A stretch of 64,000 bases of DNA from Phycisphaerales bacterium (GTDB taxonomy: Bacteria; Planctomycetota; Phycisphaerae; Phycisphaerales; UBA1924): the NCBI GenBank assembly GCA_029260455.1, contig JAJDDF010000012.1, forward strand, positions 124,001 to 188,000. The letters run 5' to 3'. Position numbers and translations under genes: made by a program. The notes under the pieces were generated by a model. That model saw only the letters and a program-made list of their open reading frames with translations. It did no database searches and was not told the DNA's origin. Shown one piece after another: positions 56,354 through 64,000 of the stretch (its first letter is position 1; each line of letters starts with the position of its first letter).

Positions 56354-57817
56354 ATGACCACGACCGCAAGCCCCGCCAAGGGTGGCGCCACTCGCACCGA
56401 GAAGGACACCATGGGCACGATGAGCGTGCCCGCCCAGGCCCTCTATGGCGCCTCAACGCAGCGCGCGGTCGAAAATTTCCCGATCTCGGGCCGCTCCATT
56501 CCCGCTGGCGTCCTCTATGCCTATGGCCATCTCAAGGCGGCGTGTGCGAAGGTCAATCTGGAGCTGGGTCGGCTCAACAAGGACCGTGCCGAGGCCACCA
56601 TCAAGGCGGCCACCGAGATCGGCATGGGCAAGCATCATGAGCACTTTCCGATCGATGTGTTCCAGACCGGCTCGGGCACATCGACCAACATGAACGCGAA
56701 CGAAGTGATCGCGAATCTTGTGTGCGAGGCAAACGGTGTTGCGATCGGCAGCTCGAAGGACGCGACCTACATTGGTGACGCCAAGACCGGCAAAGGCGTG
56801 CATCCAAATGATCATGTCAATCTCGGGCAATCGTCCAACGACACCTTTCCCACTGCGATGCGCCTCGCGGCGGCGTATGACATTCATAACCATCTGCTGC
56901 CCTGCATCAAAGGCATGGCGGTAGAACTTGAAACCAAAGCGAAAGCATGGGATGACGTCGTCAAGATCGGGCGCACGCATTTGCAGGATGCCACACCGAT
57001 TCGCCTCGGCCAGGAGTTCGCCGGCTATGCCCAACAGTTGCGCCACGCCGAGCAGCGCGCTCAGCACGCGCTCGATGCGCTGCTTGAACTGCCCATTGGC
57101 GGCACCGCGGTCGGCACGGGCATCAACACGCACCCGGAGTTTGGCGCACGGGTATGTGAAAAACTGAGCGAAGCCTTTGGGATTCCCTTCCGCGAGGCCA
57201 CCGATCATTGCGAAGCGCAGCACACACAAGATGCGGTCGTCGAAGCCTCGGGCAATCTGCGCACGATTGCGATCAGCTTGTCAAAGATCGCCTGTGATAT
57301 TCGCATCATGGGCTGCGGCCCGCGCTGCGGCATTGGCGAACTAAAGCTCCCCGAAACCCAGCCGGGCTCGTCCATCATGCCGGGCAAGGTGAACCCGGTG
57401 ATGGTTGAAATGGTGTGCATGGTGTGCTGCCGTGTGATTGGCAATGACGCAACGATCGGCGCGGCAAACATGGGCGGCATCGGTTCGATCCTCGACCTGA
57501 ATGTCGCAATGCCGGTGATGGCGGAGGCGATCTTAGATTCGATCCGCCTCGTCGCACAAGCGTGCAAGGTGTTCACCGACAAGTGTCTCAAAGATCTCGA
57601 GCCCGATCGCGAGCGCTGCGCGGAACTGATCGAAGGCTCACTTGCAATGTGCACAAGCCTTGTGCCGGCGATCGGCTACGACAAATCCGCGGCGATCGCC
57701 AAGACCGCATTCGCGCAGGGCAAGACGGTGCGCGAAGTGGCGCGGGAGCAGAAGGTGCTTAGCGAAGACGAGTTGGATCGCCTGCTTAACCCCCGGGATA
57801 TGACATTGCCAAACTAA
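56354..57817 (+). CDS. fumC: Class II fumarate hydratase
   Basis: 487 residues from the ATG at 56354 (MTTTASPAKGGATRTEKD). Hydrates fumarate to malate in the TCA cycle, iron-free. Motifs: TGSGTSTNMNANEVIAN, HPNDHVNLGQSSNDTFPTAM, GRTHLQDATPIRLGQEF, LPIGGTAVGTGINTHPEF, and the superfamily signature QPGSSIMPGKVNPVM with the catalytic Ser. About 25 residues longer at the N terminus than E. coli FumC. Stands alone, with a weak hairpin after it (57843-57874). Confidence 0.96.
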   Translation: MTTTASPAKGGATRTEKDTMGTMSVPAQALYGASTQRAVENFPISGRSIPAGVLYAYGHLKAACAKVNLELGRLNKDRAEATIKAATEIGMGKHHEHFPIDVFQTGSGTSTNMNANEVIANLVCEANGVAIGSSKDATYIGDAKTGKGVHPNDHVNLGQSSNDTFPTAMRLAAAYDIHNHLLPCIKGMAVELETKAKAWDDVVKIGRTHLQDATPIRLGQEFAGYAQQLRHAEQRAQHALDALLELPIGGTAVGTGINTHPEFGARVCEKLSEAFGIPFREATDHCEAQHTQDAVVEASGNLRTIAISLSKIACDIRIMGCGPRCGIGELKLPETQPGSSIMPGKVNPVMVEMVCMVCCRVIGNDATIGAANMGGIGSILDLNVAMPVMAEAILDSIRLVAQACKVFTDKCLKDLEPDRERCAELIEGSLAMCTSLVPAIGYDKSAAIAKTAFAQGKTVREVAREQKVLSEDELDRLLNPRDMTLPN

Positions 57818-58039
57818 TGCCGAATCCCTATAGAAATAGTACCAAACACCATGCGTACAGAAGTATGATGTTTGCGTGAATTGTTGTTCTCGCGCGACCA
57901 AATTTGAGAAACGCGCACATTTGCCAAGCGCTTCGGCTGCCTGAGGACATAGGTTCGTGATGCTGCAGTTGTGATGGTCACCGCCGCAGCAACCGGACAA
58001 AGTTGGCGACGAAGTTTGCCAACACGATTGGAGAATGAC

Positions 58040-59602
58040 ATGAAACGGATATGGATGAGCGCTACGGCGCTTGCGGTTGTGGTATGCGCGGGAGAGGCGA
58101 TGGGGCAGGCCCAAGACTTCAGCTTTCTCAGAGAGGTCCGGGCCGACATCCCTATGTCCTTCGCACTGCCGGCGGGATTCAACACGGTGAGCGGCACTGC
58201 AGCCGCGTATGTCGCATCCACAAGCCGTATCGCGCCCCAAGACCCGGAAATGATCGGCAAAGATTGGGAAGCAAACGGTGAGTTCGGACGTACTAACGCG
58301 AACAATCTGGATTCCTTCACCGGCACCGCGAAGAACCTCCTGAGCAACTCAAGTCTGCTTTCGTACATTCCCCTTCCCACGGATGCATACCGCGCTGGCA
58401 GCGGATCGGCGACGGCAGATCTCGACTGGGTTTCTGGCAGCAATGACAACCTCCATGCTGTCTGGCGGCTAAGTAAACCACAAACCGCTTTTGTCTGTGC
58501 AGGTACAACCCAGTGGGAATGGTGGCAATCGGCTGACCAAGTCGCGTCTGCACAATTCCAAATTGAGTTCAATCACAATGCCAATACCGAGTTCGTGATC
58601 AGTTTTGGCGACGGAAGTGATTTCTCCAGCGAGATCAAGAGCGCTGTTCAGGACACGGGGGTTCATCCTGGATGCTTCAACTATGTGCGCGTTGGCAACC
58701 CAGCCGCCGAGAACGAGCGAGTGAATTTCATCTTACTCGTTCAGTCGAAGGTGGCTGGGGCATCAACGTGGACCGAGGAGGCTTGCTACATCGCGAGTTA
58801 CACGACCAACGGGTATGTACTCGCGGGTGATGACACGAGTGTGTTCACCCCAAATCCAAACGAACCGCAAACAGACAACCTCAGCTTCGATGCAACGGTG
58901 ACAGTCAATCTCGGAACAGCCGCAGCGACTTCAATCATTCGCGGAAGTCTGATTGTCGTTGATGACGACGCCCTGAACACAAGCGGTGATGCCGCACGAC
59001 GTCTGACGCAGGACGATCACGATGACATCCAGAACTTCATCTTCTCGAATGATACCTTCTATGACTATAACCTTGAGACATTTACGGTGGGCATGAGCGA
59101 GTTCGAGGTTGATACCGAAGACAGAGAGCTCTATCAAGTCTTGATGAATTGCGATGGCATTCAGACCGGGTTGTTTGGCGATGTCAGTGATGACGGCCTA
59201 GTCAGCTGCGTGGACAGTGAACTCGCTTACGATGCGAGGGGCGGTTCTGATCCTTATGGCTTCCCGATAGCCGCGATGGCCGGGGACGCTGATTACGTCT
59301 ACCAACTCGACTACGATCTCGATGGCACGATCGAGACGAACCCTGACAGAACCGAGTTTGACAATCTCGATGTGTTCATCGACAACGACATGGACGGCCT
59401 TCCGGATCTCTGCTCTTGCCCTGATGGAGACACTAACGGCGACGACAATGTCAATCTCGCTGATCTCCAAAACATACTCTTCAACTTTGGCAAGACTGTC
59501 CCGCCCGCGCCTACCGCCCATGACCTAAACGGCGACGGTGTCGTAGACCTCGATGACCTCCAACTGGTGCTCTTCCACTTCGGATGCACGCCGCCTGCGT
59601 AA
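58040..59602 (+). CDS. Secreted protein with dockerin-like C terminus
   Basis: 520 residues from the ATG at 58040 (MKRIWMSATALAVVVCAGEA), with GGAGA 6 nt upstream. Signal peptide 1-22 (cut after AMG). The body is a beta-rich domain (WRLSKPQTAFVCAGTTQWEW; ATVTVNLGTAAATSIIRGSL). From about residue 375 come acidic Ca-binding-like segments (NCDGIQTGLFGDVSDDGLVS; DYDLDGTIETNPDRTEFDNL) and two dockerin-like units (GDTNGDDNVNLADLQNILFN; LNGDGVVDLDDLQLVLFHFG). Probably surface-attached or released; no enzyme motif seen. Confidence 0.83.
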   Translation: MKRIWMSATALAVVVCAGEAMGQAQDFSFLREVRADIPMSFALPAGFNTVSGTAAAYVASTSRIAPQDPEMIGKDWEANGEFGRTNANNLDSFTGTAKNLLSNSSLLSYIPLPTDAYRAGSGSATADLDWVSGSNDNLHAVWRLSKPQTAFVCAGTTQWEWWQSADQVASAQFQIEFNHNANTEFVISFGDGSDFSSEIKSAVQDTGVHPGCFNYVRVGNPAAENERVNFILLVQSKVAGASTWTEEACYIASYTTNGYVLAGDDTSVFTPNPNEPQTDNLSFDATVTVNLGTAAATSIIRGSLIVVDDDALNTSGDAARRLTQDDHDDIQNFIFSNDTFYDYNLETFTVGMSEFEVDTEDRELYQVLMNCDGIQTGLFGDVSDDGLVSCVDSELAYDARGGSDPYGFPIAAMAGDADYVYQLDYDLDGTIETNPDRTEFDNLDVFIDNDMDGLPDLCSCPDGDTNGDDNVNLADLQNILFNFGKTVPPAPTAHDLNGDGVVDLDDLQLVLFHFGCTPPA

Positions 59603-59648
59603 TCCTTCACCCCCGCCCGTCCAACAGGCGCGCGGGGTACTTCTCGAG

Positions 59649-60026
59649 TCACTGCGCCTGCGTGAGCGTCACACCCAACATTGATTCGAGGGCCTGCGCG
59701 AGCGCACCGGCGTCTATCGGCTTGATGAGGCGTGTATAAACCTGAAGGTGCGGGGGCAAGACATTGGCGGTGCGATACCCGGTGACAAAAAGAAACGGAC
59801 ATTGCTGCTCATGCAAATGGTCCGCAAGTTTTGCTGACGAACCGCCGCGCAGGTTGATATCAAGGACCGCGCCGTCGAGTCGATGCTTTGCAGCCAATTC
59901 CAAGCCTTCTTGCGCAGTTGCCACCGGACCAACCGAGTTGACACCAAGGTCGCGCAGCAAACGGACCATGCCCTGCGCGGCAAGAAAATCATCTTCGGCC
60001 AACAAAATTGTCGGTGCGTTGGTCAT
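59649..60026 (-). CDS. Single-domain response regulator receiver
   Basis: 125 residues. CheY-like fold with the acidic pair ED at 11-12 (LLAEDDFLAAQGM), phospho-acceptor Asp56 (DGAVLDINLRGGSSAKLA), Thr82 in FLFVTGYR and Lys102 in RLIKPIDAGAL. No output domain, so it probably relays the signal to another protein. Its ATG overlaps the stop of the histidine kinase gene (ATGA), which marks the kinase as its partner. Confidence 0.93.
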   Translation of the reverse strand: MTNAPTILLAEDDFLAAQGMVRLLRDLGVNSVGPVATAQEGLELAAKHRLDGAVLDINLRGGSSAKLADHLHEQQCPFLFVTGYRTANVLPPHLQVYTRLIKPIDAGALAQALESMLGVTLTQAQ

Positions 60027-61687
60027 GATGGCGTCTCCTCTGCGGGTTGACTCTTGGCTTCACTTGTCGTCGGCAAGTGGAGTGTGCATGCGAATCCGGT
60101 CGGGCGAAACTCAAAGGACACGTCACCGCCGATTTCGTGGTTGATCAGGCCGCGCACGAGCCGAAGCCCGTAGCCTTCCTGTGGCGACGCTGGCACGGGG
60201 GGGCCGCCCCGCTCTTCCCAAATGAGTTCGACAGCCGCATCAAGAGTCCGATGCCAACTGACGTTGATCACACCCTTTTCGCCCAAGGCGCCGTGTTTCG
60301 CGGCGTTGGTGACAAGCTCATGCAGCGCGAGACCAAGCGGATTCGCCGCCCGGGCCGCCAGCCTGATCGGGTCGCCGGACATGTGGATGCGCTCGGCCTG
60401 GTAGGGCGCCGTCACAATGCGCAGCGCTTCGGCAAGTTCGATGCCACTCCAATGCTCGCGGGCCAGCGCTTCATGTGTGTGCGCCAGAGAGCGCAATCGA
60501 CCAATGAAGTTCCCCCCAAACTCCTGCTTTGATTGCGATGAATCGAGGCTGGATTCGCACAGGGACATCACGGCGGCCAAGTTGTTCTTCACACGATGGT
60601 CCAGCTCGCGCATCATCATGTCCTGGCGGCGGACATGCTCGTCGCGCTCTATCGCAATGCAGGCGAGGTGGGCGGCGGTCGCCATGAGCGTCGTGTCATC
60701 GCGCGAGGGAAGACCAGTCTGAGAGCGCGAGACGGCAAACGAACCGATCACACCGCCGGTCGTTGCAATGACGGGAAAAGACCAGCACGCCTTGATGGAG
60801 TGCCGCTGGGCAAAGTCTTGCATTGCCTCCCACAATGGATCTATCGAAGTATCCGGGGTGATCACAGGGCACCCGCGCGAAATCGCAGCGCCACAGTTAC
60901 ACCCATCAACGCTAATCCCGTCGAAATGCATTGCGAGTTCCTGCGGCATGGAAGGGCCAGATACCAAGCGCAAAACAGCGTCCTCGCGCATCATTAACGA
61001 GCATACCGAAGAGGAGATGAGCCGTTCAACCGCAACACATAACGCGTCTAACACATCGCCCAGCGCCGCGCCGCGCGCCACGAGTTCAAGGATAGACCGT
61101 TGTGTTGTCAGCACGCCTTCAACGCGGCGTCGTTGCAACTCGCGCCCGATCGCCGATGCGCACATCTGAACGACCCCAAGTGTTTCCTCCGGCTTGCGAC
61201 AGGTTCGGCGGCTCAGCACACACAAGTGCCCACACGCGTTCCCGTCCGGACCTGAAAACGCAGCGCCGAAGAAACTCTCAAACCCGTGCTGCTCCAACCA
61301 TGGATCATCGGGGAATGCCGCAGGAAGTCCCGTTGGGCAACCGTACTCGCCGTCGACGATGACGCGCTCGCACGGTGAGCCCGAGGCATCGTAGACCGGA
61401 GCAAACTTCAGCGCCTCGTCGGATGCCCACTCGGCGCGCACCCGAAGACTCTGGCGACCGTGGCCCTCAACAACCTCGGTCACGCCAACAATATCCGCAT
61501 CGAACAATGCACCCAGGTGTGCTGCAAAAACCTTGAGAACCTCGTCACCCGCGCCAGACGAGTGCCCGTCCAAGATTTCAATGGCTCGGGCAGCCTGCGC
61601 GAAAAGAGACGCGCTCTCGGGTTCGATGTGCTTGATCGGCTCGATGCGCTCGAGGTTCGTTTGAACGGCCACGTCTTGGTGTGCCAT
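60023..61687 (-). CDS. HWE-type sensor histidine kinase with two GAF domains
   Basis: 554 residues, soluble, no membrane helix. GAF 1 at about 45-185 (FDADIVGVTEVVEGHGRQSL) and GAF 2 at about 200-350 (SSVCSLMMREDAVLRLVSGP; SFPVIATTGGVIGSFAVSRS). The dimerisation box ELDHRVKNNLAAVMSL places the phospho-His at 364. The ATPase domain shows the N box LHELVTNAAKHGA (Asn461) and the WEE of HWE kinases at 490-492. GAF 2 holds a Cys cluster (DGCNCGAAISRGCPV), which could bind a cofactor or bilin. HWE kinases often answer light or stress cues. Confidence 0.92.
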   Translation of the reverse strand: MAHQDVAVQTNLERIEPIKHIEPESASLFAQAARAIEILDGHSSGAGDEVLKVFAAHLGALFDADIVGVTEVVEGHGRQSLRVRAEWASDEALKFAPVYDASGSPCERVIVDGEYGCPTGLPAAFPDDPWLEQHGFESFFGAAFSGPDGNACGHLCVLSRRTCRKPEETLGVVQMCASAIGRELQRRRVEGVLTTQRSILELVARGAALGDVLDALCVAVERLISSSVCSLMMREDAVLRLVSGPSMPQELAMHFDGISVDGCNCGAAISRGCPVITPDTSIDPLWEAMQDFAQRHSIKACWSFPVIATTGGVIGSFAVSRSQTGLPSRDDTTLMATAAHLACIAIERDEHVRRQDMMMRELDHRVKNNLAAVMSLCESSLDSSQSKQEFGGNFIGRLRSLAHTHEALAREHWSGIELAEALRIVTAPYQAERIHMSGDPIRLAARAANPLGLALHELVTNAAKHGALGEKGVINVSWHRTLDAAVELIWEERGGPPVPASPQEGYGLRLVRGLINHEIGGDVSFEFRPTGFACTLHLPTTSEAKSQPAEETPS

Positions 61688-61997
61688 ACTGTTTCCCCCT
61701 TTGGCGCATAGGATACATGATGACGCACATCGGAAACCGCTCGAACAGAGAGCGCGTGGCTGGCTGCACGAATTGACTAGAACACATTGTCAAACAAAGA
61801 CTTAGATCGATTGCTCGCCCCCTAATCAATGACCGAGGCCAGCTGATCCCGAATCCGGGGGGTCTCCATGGATTGGCAACCAACACACTGTTTTTTCGCA
61901 ATCTTGTGAATCGCCCTTGGCGAGGGCCGCACTCTGTGGCATGATGTTCTGGTTGCCTGAATCCTTCGGTCCTGAAGTGTCTGTAGAGAGAGAACTT
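61688..61997. other. 310-nt divergent spacer
   Basis: Lies between the histidine kinase (minus) and the PEP-CTERM-like gene (plus). A TTGACA hexamer is present on the minus strand (61795-61790) without a good -10. On the plus strand TTGGCG (61917-61922) and CATGAT (61940-61945) are 17 nt apart, a weak promoter candidate. No frame inside shows coding character. Confidence 0.35.
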
Positions 61998-62477
61998 ATG
62001 ATTCGGTGCACAGGGACGATCGCGGGAGCGGTTGTGATCATGAGCTTTGGCTTGCCCGCCACACACGCGGGGATGATCGGTATGCCGGTCTCGCCCCCAC
62101 CGGACACACTTCCATTTGCCGTTGCCTCGGACATGCTGTCGGGCACGCTCACGGCACCAGGATTATTTGCCAATCGAATCCTGCCTGACGCTGAAACCCA
62201 ATTGCCTTTCGAAGGCCTCGGCGTCATGAGCACGCTCACCCCGCTGCCCGGACTAGCTGTCGAGGCGCCGCCAACTGCACTTGATCCGCGCGACTGGATT
62301 GCGATGGACATCACAATTGATCAGTTCGGCGGCCGCACGCTCCCCCTTGAGATTCCGCAGCTCGGCAGTGCAAGGTCGCGCGGCACCATCCTCGATGTGT
62401 TCTTCGTAATTCCATCGCCCGGCGCGATCGCGCTCGCGATGGTTGGGTGCTGCGGCGCGGTGCGCCGACGGCGCTAA
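61998..62477 (+). CDS. Small secreted protein with PEP-CTERM-like sorting tail
   Basis: 159 residues from the ATG at 61998 (MIRCTGTIAGAVVIMSFG), with GAGAGAGAA upstream. Signal peptide 1-24 (LPATHAG). Middle of unknown fold (PRDWIAMDITIDQFGGRTLP). The C terminus FVIPSPGAIALAMVGCCGAV followed by RRRR matches the PEP-CTERM/exosortase pattern (Pro-rich motif, hydrophobic helix, Arg cluster). Likely processed and anchored at the surface. The stop overlaps the convergent gene by 4 nt. Confidence 0.72.
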   Translation: MIRCTGTIAGAVVIMSFGLPATHAGMIGMPVSPPPDTLPFAVASDMLSGTLTAPGLFANRILPDAETQLPFEGLGVMSTLTPLPGLAVEAPPTALDPRDWIAMDITIDQFGGRTLPLEIPQLGSARSRGTILDVFFVIPSPGAIALAMVGCCGAVRRRR

Positions 62478-63838
62478 TCGCCAACTGGAATCGGAAGACG
62501 TTCGCGCTTCAGGTTGACATCGAGGCCGCCGGGCGTGCGCGAGACGCCTTGCAGATGCGAGCCGTCGGTTGGGAAAACGCCGCCGTCGTCAATGCCATCA
62601 CCAATGGCATAGAGGGTGTACTGCGCCGGATCGTTCGCATCGCGGGTGTAGATGAAGGGCGTGTCCCAGACCGGATCGATGGCGAAGAATTCATCAAGGC
62701 CGGCGTTGTGCAGTGCGGTTTCGAGGGAGTCGGGGAGTGCGCCGTTGTGTTCCGCGCGATAGAGTTCGATGGCGAGGAGGCAGATGGTGCCGCGGCGCTG
62801 TACTTCTGAGCTCACCCAACCGGACGCCACCATGTTGATTGACGTCGCTACTTGGCTTATGAGCTCCGATGGGGTATTGATTCCGGAAACTGCGCGATCC
62901 AAGTAGCTGTCCAGATCGACAGAGCCCGGCGGATCTTTCCACAACTCAACCACCGAGCGCCCCTCGACCGTCGCATCGAAGCGTTCATACATCCTCGCGA
63001 AGGAACGACGCGCCAGCGCTTTGGTAAGACCGGCTTCGATCAACGCACGCCGATCAGTACACGCGCCCCAACGCCGCTCGCCTTCCCGAATCTCTTCCCA
63101 TTGCGGGCGAGGATCGTCGGTGAAAAGCAAAAGAAGCGCCCGTAGTGCCGAATCTTTCCAGCCCACCTCCATCATCAACGCGCTGGCCTCACGGAGTGTT
63201 TCTGCAGCCCAAGCGCTCGAAGTGAGTTGGCCGACCATGAGCCGGTCGGCACCGGCAAGCGCAGCAAACGACCACATGTCACGAATCAACTCGAGCACTT
63301 CCTCCTCGTCGCCATCCGCCATCGCGAGACGCGCCGCTGCTTGGCACAAGTAAAGCCCCTGCATCGATGCGGAGAATGTCGGTCGGTCACTGAGTCCGTC
63401 GTACAAGTCACCCTCCCAAGGAGGGAGCCCCGCACCTTGCAGGCGGTGATCCCGAATCGCCGCGAATACTCCTGCCTCTCGTAATCCTTCGATATGCCGC
63501 ACTGCCGCCGCGTACAGGTCGCCATCCTTCGGGATGTCCCCAAGCGCGATCAACTCCCGCGGAGTGAGGAACTCTTCATTCGCAGGCTCGTCAGCGAAGA
63601 ACCAAGTCTCTTCCACATCACGCCATTTCTCAATGGCGAGTTCTAGGCGTGCCCACGATTCTGGATTGCGCCCCTCAGCTTGCCACCTCTCCTCAAGCCA
63701 CGCCGTGTAATGCTCGGGCGGCTTGGGCCCGGGCACGCCGCCGTCATCAAATAAGTACAACCAAGTCCACGCCCCCGCCGTGACAAGCAGCGCGAGCACG
63801 CAGGCACCGACCCAAGCTCGAATGTTTCCAAGTCGCAT
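62474..63838 (-). CDS. Planctomycete membrane-anchored protein, unknown function
   Basis: 454 residues from the ATG at 63838 (MRLGNIRAWVGACVLALL); a GTG directly precedes it. One N-terminal membrane helix (ACVLALLVTAGAWTWLYLF), then a large helical periplasmic region. The C terminus (LYRAEHNGALPDSLETALHN; DPVWDTPFIYTRDANDPAQY; LYAIGDGIDDGG) matches a motif common in planctomycete proteins related to pilin-like/T2SG cores. It follows the partial upstream gene by 17 nt, so probably shares its transcript. Confidence 0.75.
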   Translation of the reverse strand: MRLGNIRAWVGACVLALLVTAGAWTWLYLFDDGGVPGPKPPEHYTAWLEERWQAEGRNPESWARLELAIEKWRDVEETWFFADEPANEEFLTPRELIALGDIPKDGDLYAAAVRHIEGLREAGVFAAIRDHRLQGAGLPPWEGDLYDGLSDRPTFSASMQGLYLCQAAARLAMADGDEEEVLELIRDMWSFAALAGADRLMVGQLTSSAWAAETLREASALMMEVGWKDSALRALLLLFTDDPRPQWEEIREGERRWGACTDRRALIEAGLTKALARRSFARMYERFDATVEGRSVVELWKDPPGSVDLDSYLDRAVSGINTPSELISQVATSINMVASGWVSSEVQRRGTICLLAIELYRAEHNGALPDSLETALHNAGLDEFFAIDPVWDTPFIYTRDANDPAQYTLYAIGDGIDDGGVFPTDGSHLQGVSRTPGGLDVNLKRERLPIPVGD

Positions 63839-63855
63839 CACGCAGCGATTGTACC

Positions 63856-64000
63856 CTACTTCTCCCCCACCACAGAAGCCCAGATGTCCTTCGCGCCGAG
63901 CTTGGCGATGTCCTGCTCCAGCTTCTCCTTGAATTCGCCAAACTCGATCACCTCCGGCCCGCGCGCAAGGTCGATGTCATCGTCATCATCGTTGCGCACG
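63856..64000 (-). CDS. C-terminal end of a gene entering from beyond the window
   Basis: Reading the minus strand from the edge gives 47 codons in one open frame ending at TAG 63856-63858: acidic start (NDDDDDIDLARGPEVIEFG), then EKLEQDIAKLGAKDIWASVV and GEK. The 5' end lies outside, so the product cannot be named. It is directly upstream of the membrane-anchored gene. Confidence 0.55.
   Translation of the reverse strand, partial: VRNDDDDDIDLARGPEVIEFGEFKEKLEQDIAKLGAKDIWASVVGEK

Noticed and set aside
57843-57874. Terminator after fumC
   Set aside because: CAAACACCATGC and GTATGATGTTTG can pair, but with mismatches and no T-run, so I do not list it as a terminator.

Overview
The window looks like a chromosomal segment of a planctomycete, most likely of the Phycisphaerae/Phycisphaerales type. 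This is an inference from several lines. Two secreted proteins carry C-terminal dockerin-like repeats. Two others end in PEP-CTERM-like sorting tails. There are tandem membrane proteins with CGYDLAGL-type zinc ribbons, ExbB/ExbD genes embedded among TPR genes, a fused SecDF, an AdoCbl-dependent ribonucleotide reductase, and many short palindromic repeats of kinds common in planctomycete genomes. lpxI (lipid A pathway) points to a Gram-negative envelope. I saw no rRNA, tRNA, CRISPR array, prophage or insertion sequence, so this is mostly core genome.

Layout. 1-9113 (minus strand): seven genes, nearly all joined by ATGA stop/start overlaps: a vWA membrane protein, an exported protein, a MotA/TolQ/ExbB channel, two ExbD/TolR proteins and two large helical-repeat proteins. 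This is the best candidate for an undescribed machine. 9231-10729: pyrH and frr. 10730-16049: the dcd-nrdJ operon for deoxynucleotides, with a strong terminator downstream and two NrdR-like boxes over its promoter. 16050-20026: a small membrane protein, prfB with a +1 frameshift site, and an STN-like exported protein / ECF sigma / anti-sigma-like trio. 20027-26711: M20 peptidase, zinc-ribbon protein, tatA, an atypical folD diverging from ligA, and a CYTH protein. 26717-34377: RluD-type synthase, membrane protein, MnmE-like GTPase, coaX, D-amino-acid transaminase, YihY/BrkB protein and an RsuA-type synthase with a Lys-rich tail. 34518-37436: coiled-coil protein, aldo/keto reductase and FAD oxidoreductase. 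37443-45168: lpxI, tlyA-like, tgt, yajC, secDF and lysM (transcribed in that order), a lipid A / RNA modification / Sec cluster. 45214-50154: zinc-ribbon membrane paralogues, rpmA, hemW, FHA protein and purA. 50170-64000: a repeat-rich TPR protein, dockerin-like and FGE-sulfatase-like surface proteins, fumC, an HWE histidine kinase with its receiver, a PEP-CTERM-like protein and planctomycete hypotheticals.

The main observations are: the vWA/TolQ/ExbD/TPR operon; prfB whose frameshift stop is UAA; a FolD homologue altered at all three catalytic positions; paired NrdR-like boxes before dcd-nrdJ; and palindromic repeats that lie in frame inside nrdJ, hemW, the tlyA-like gene and a surface-protein signal peptide.
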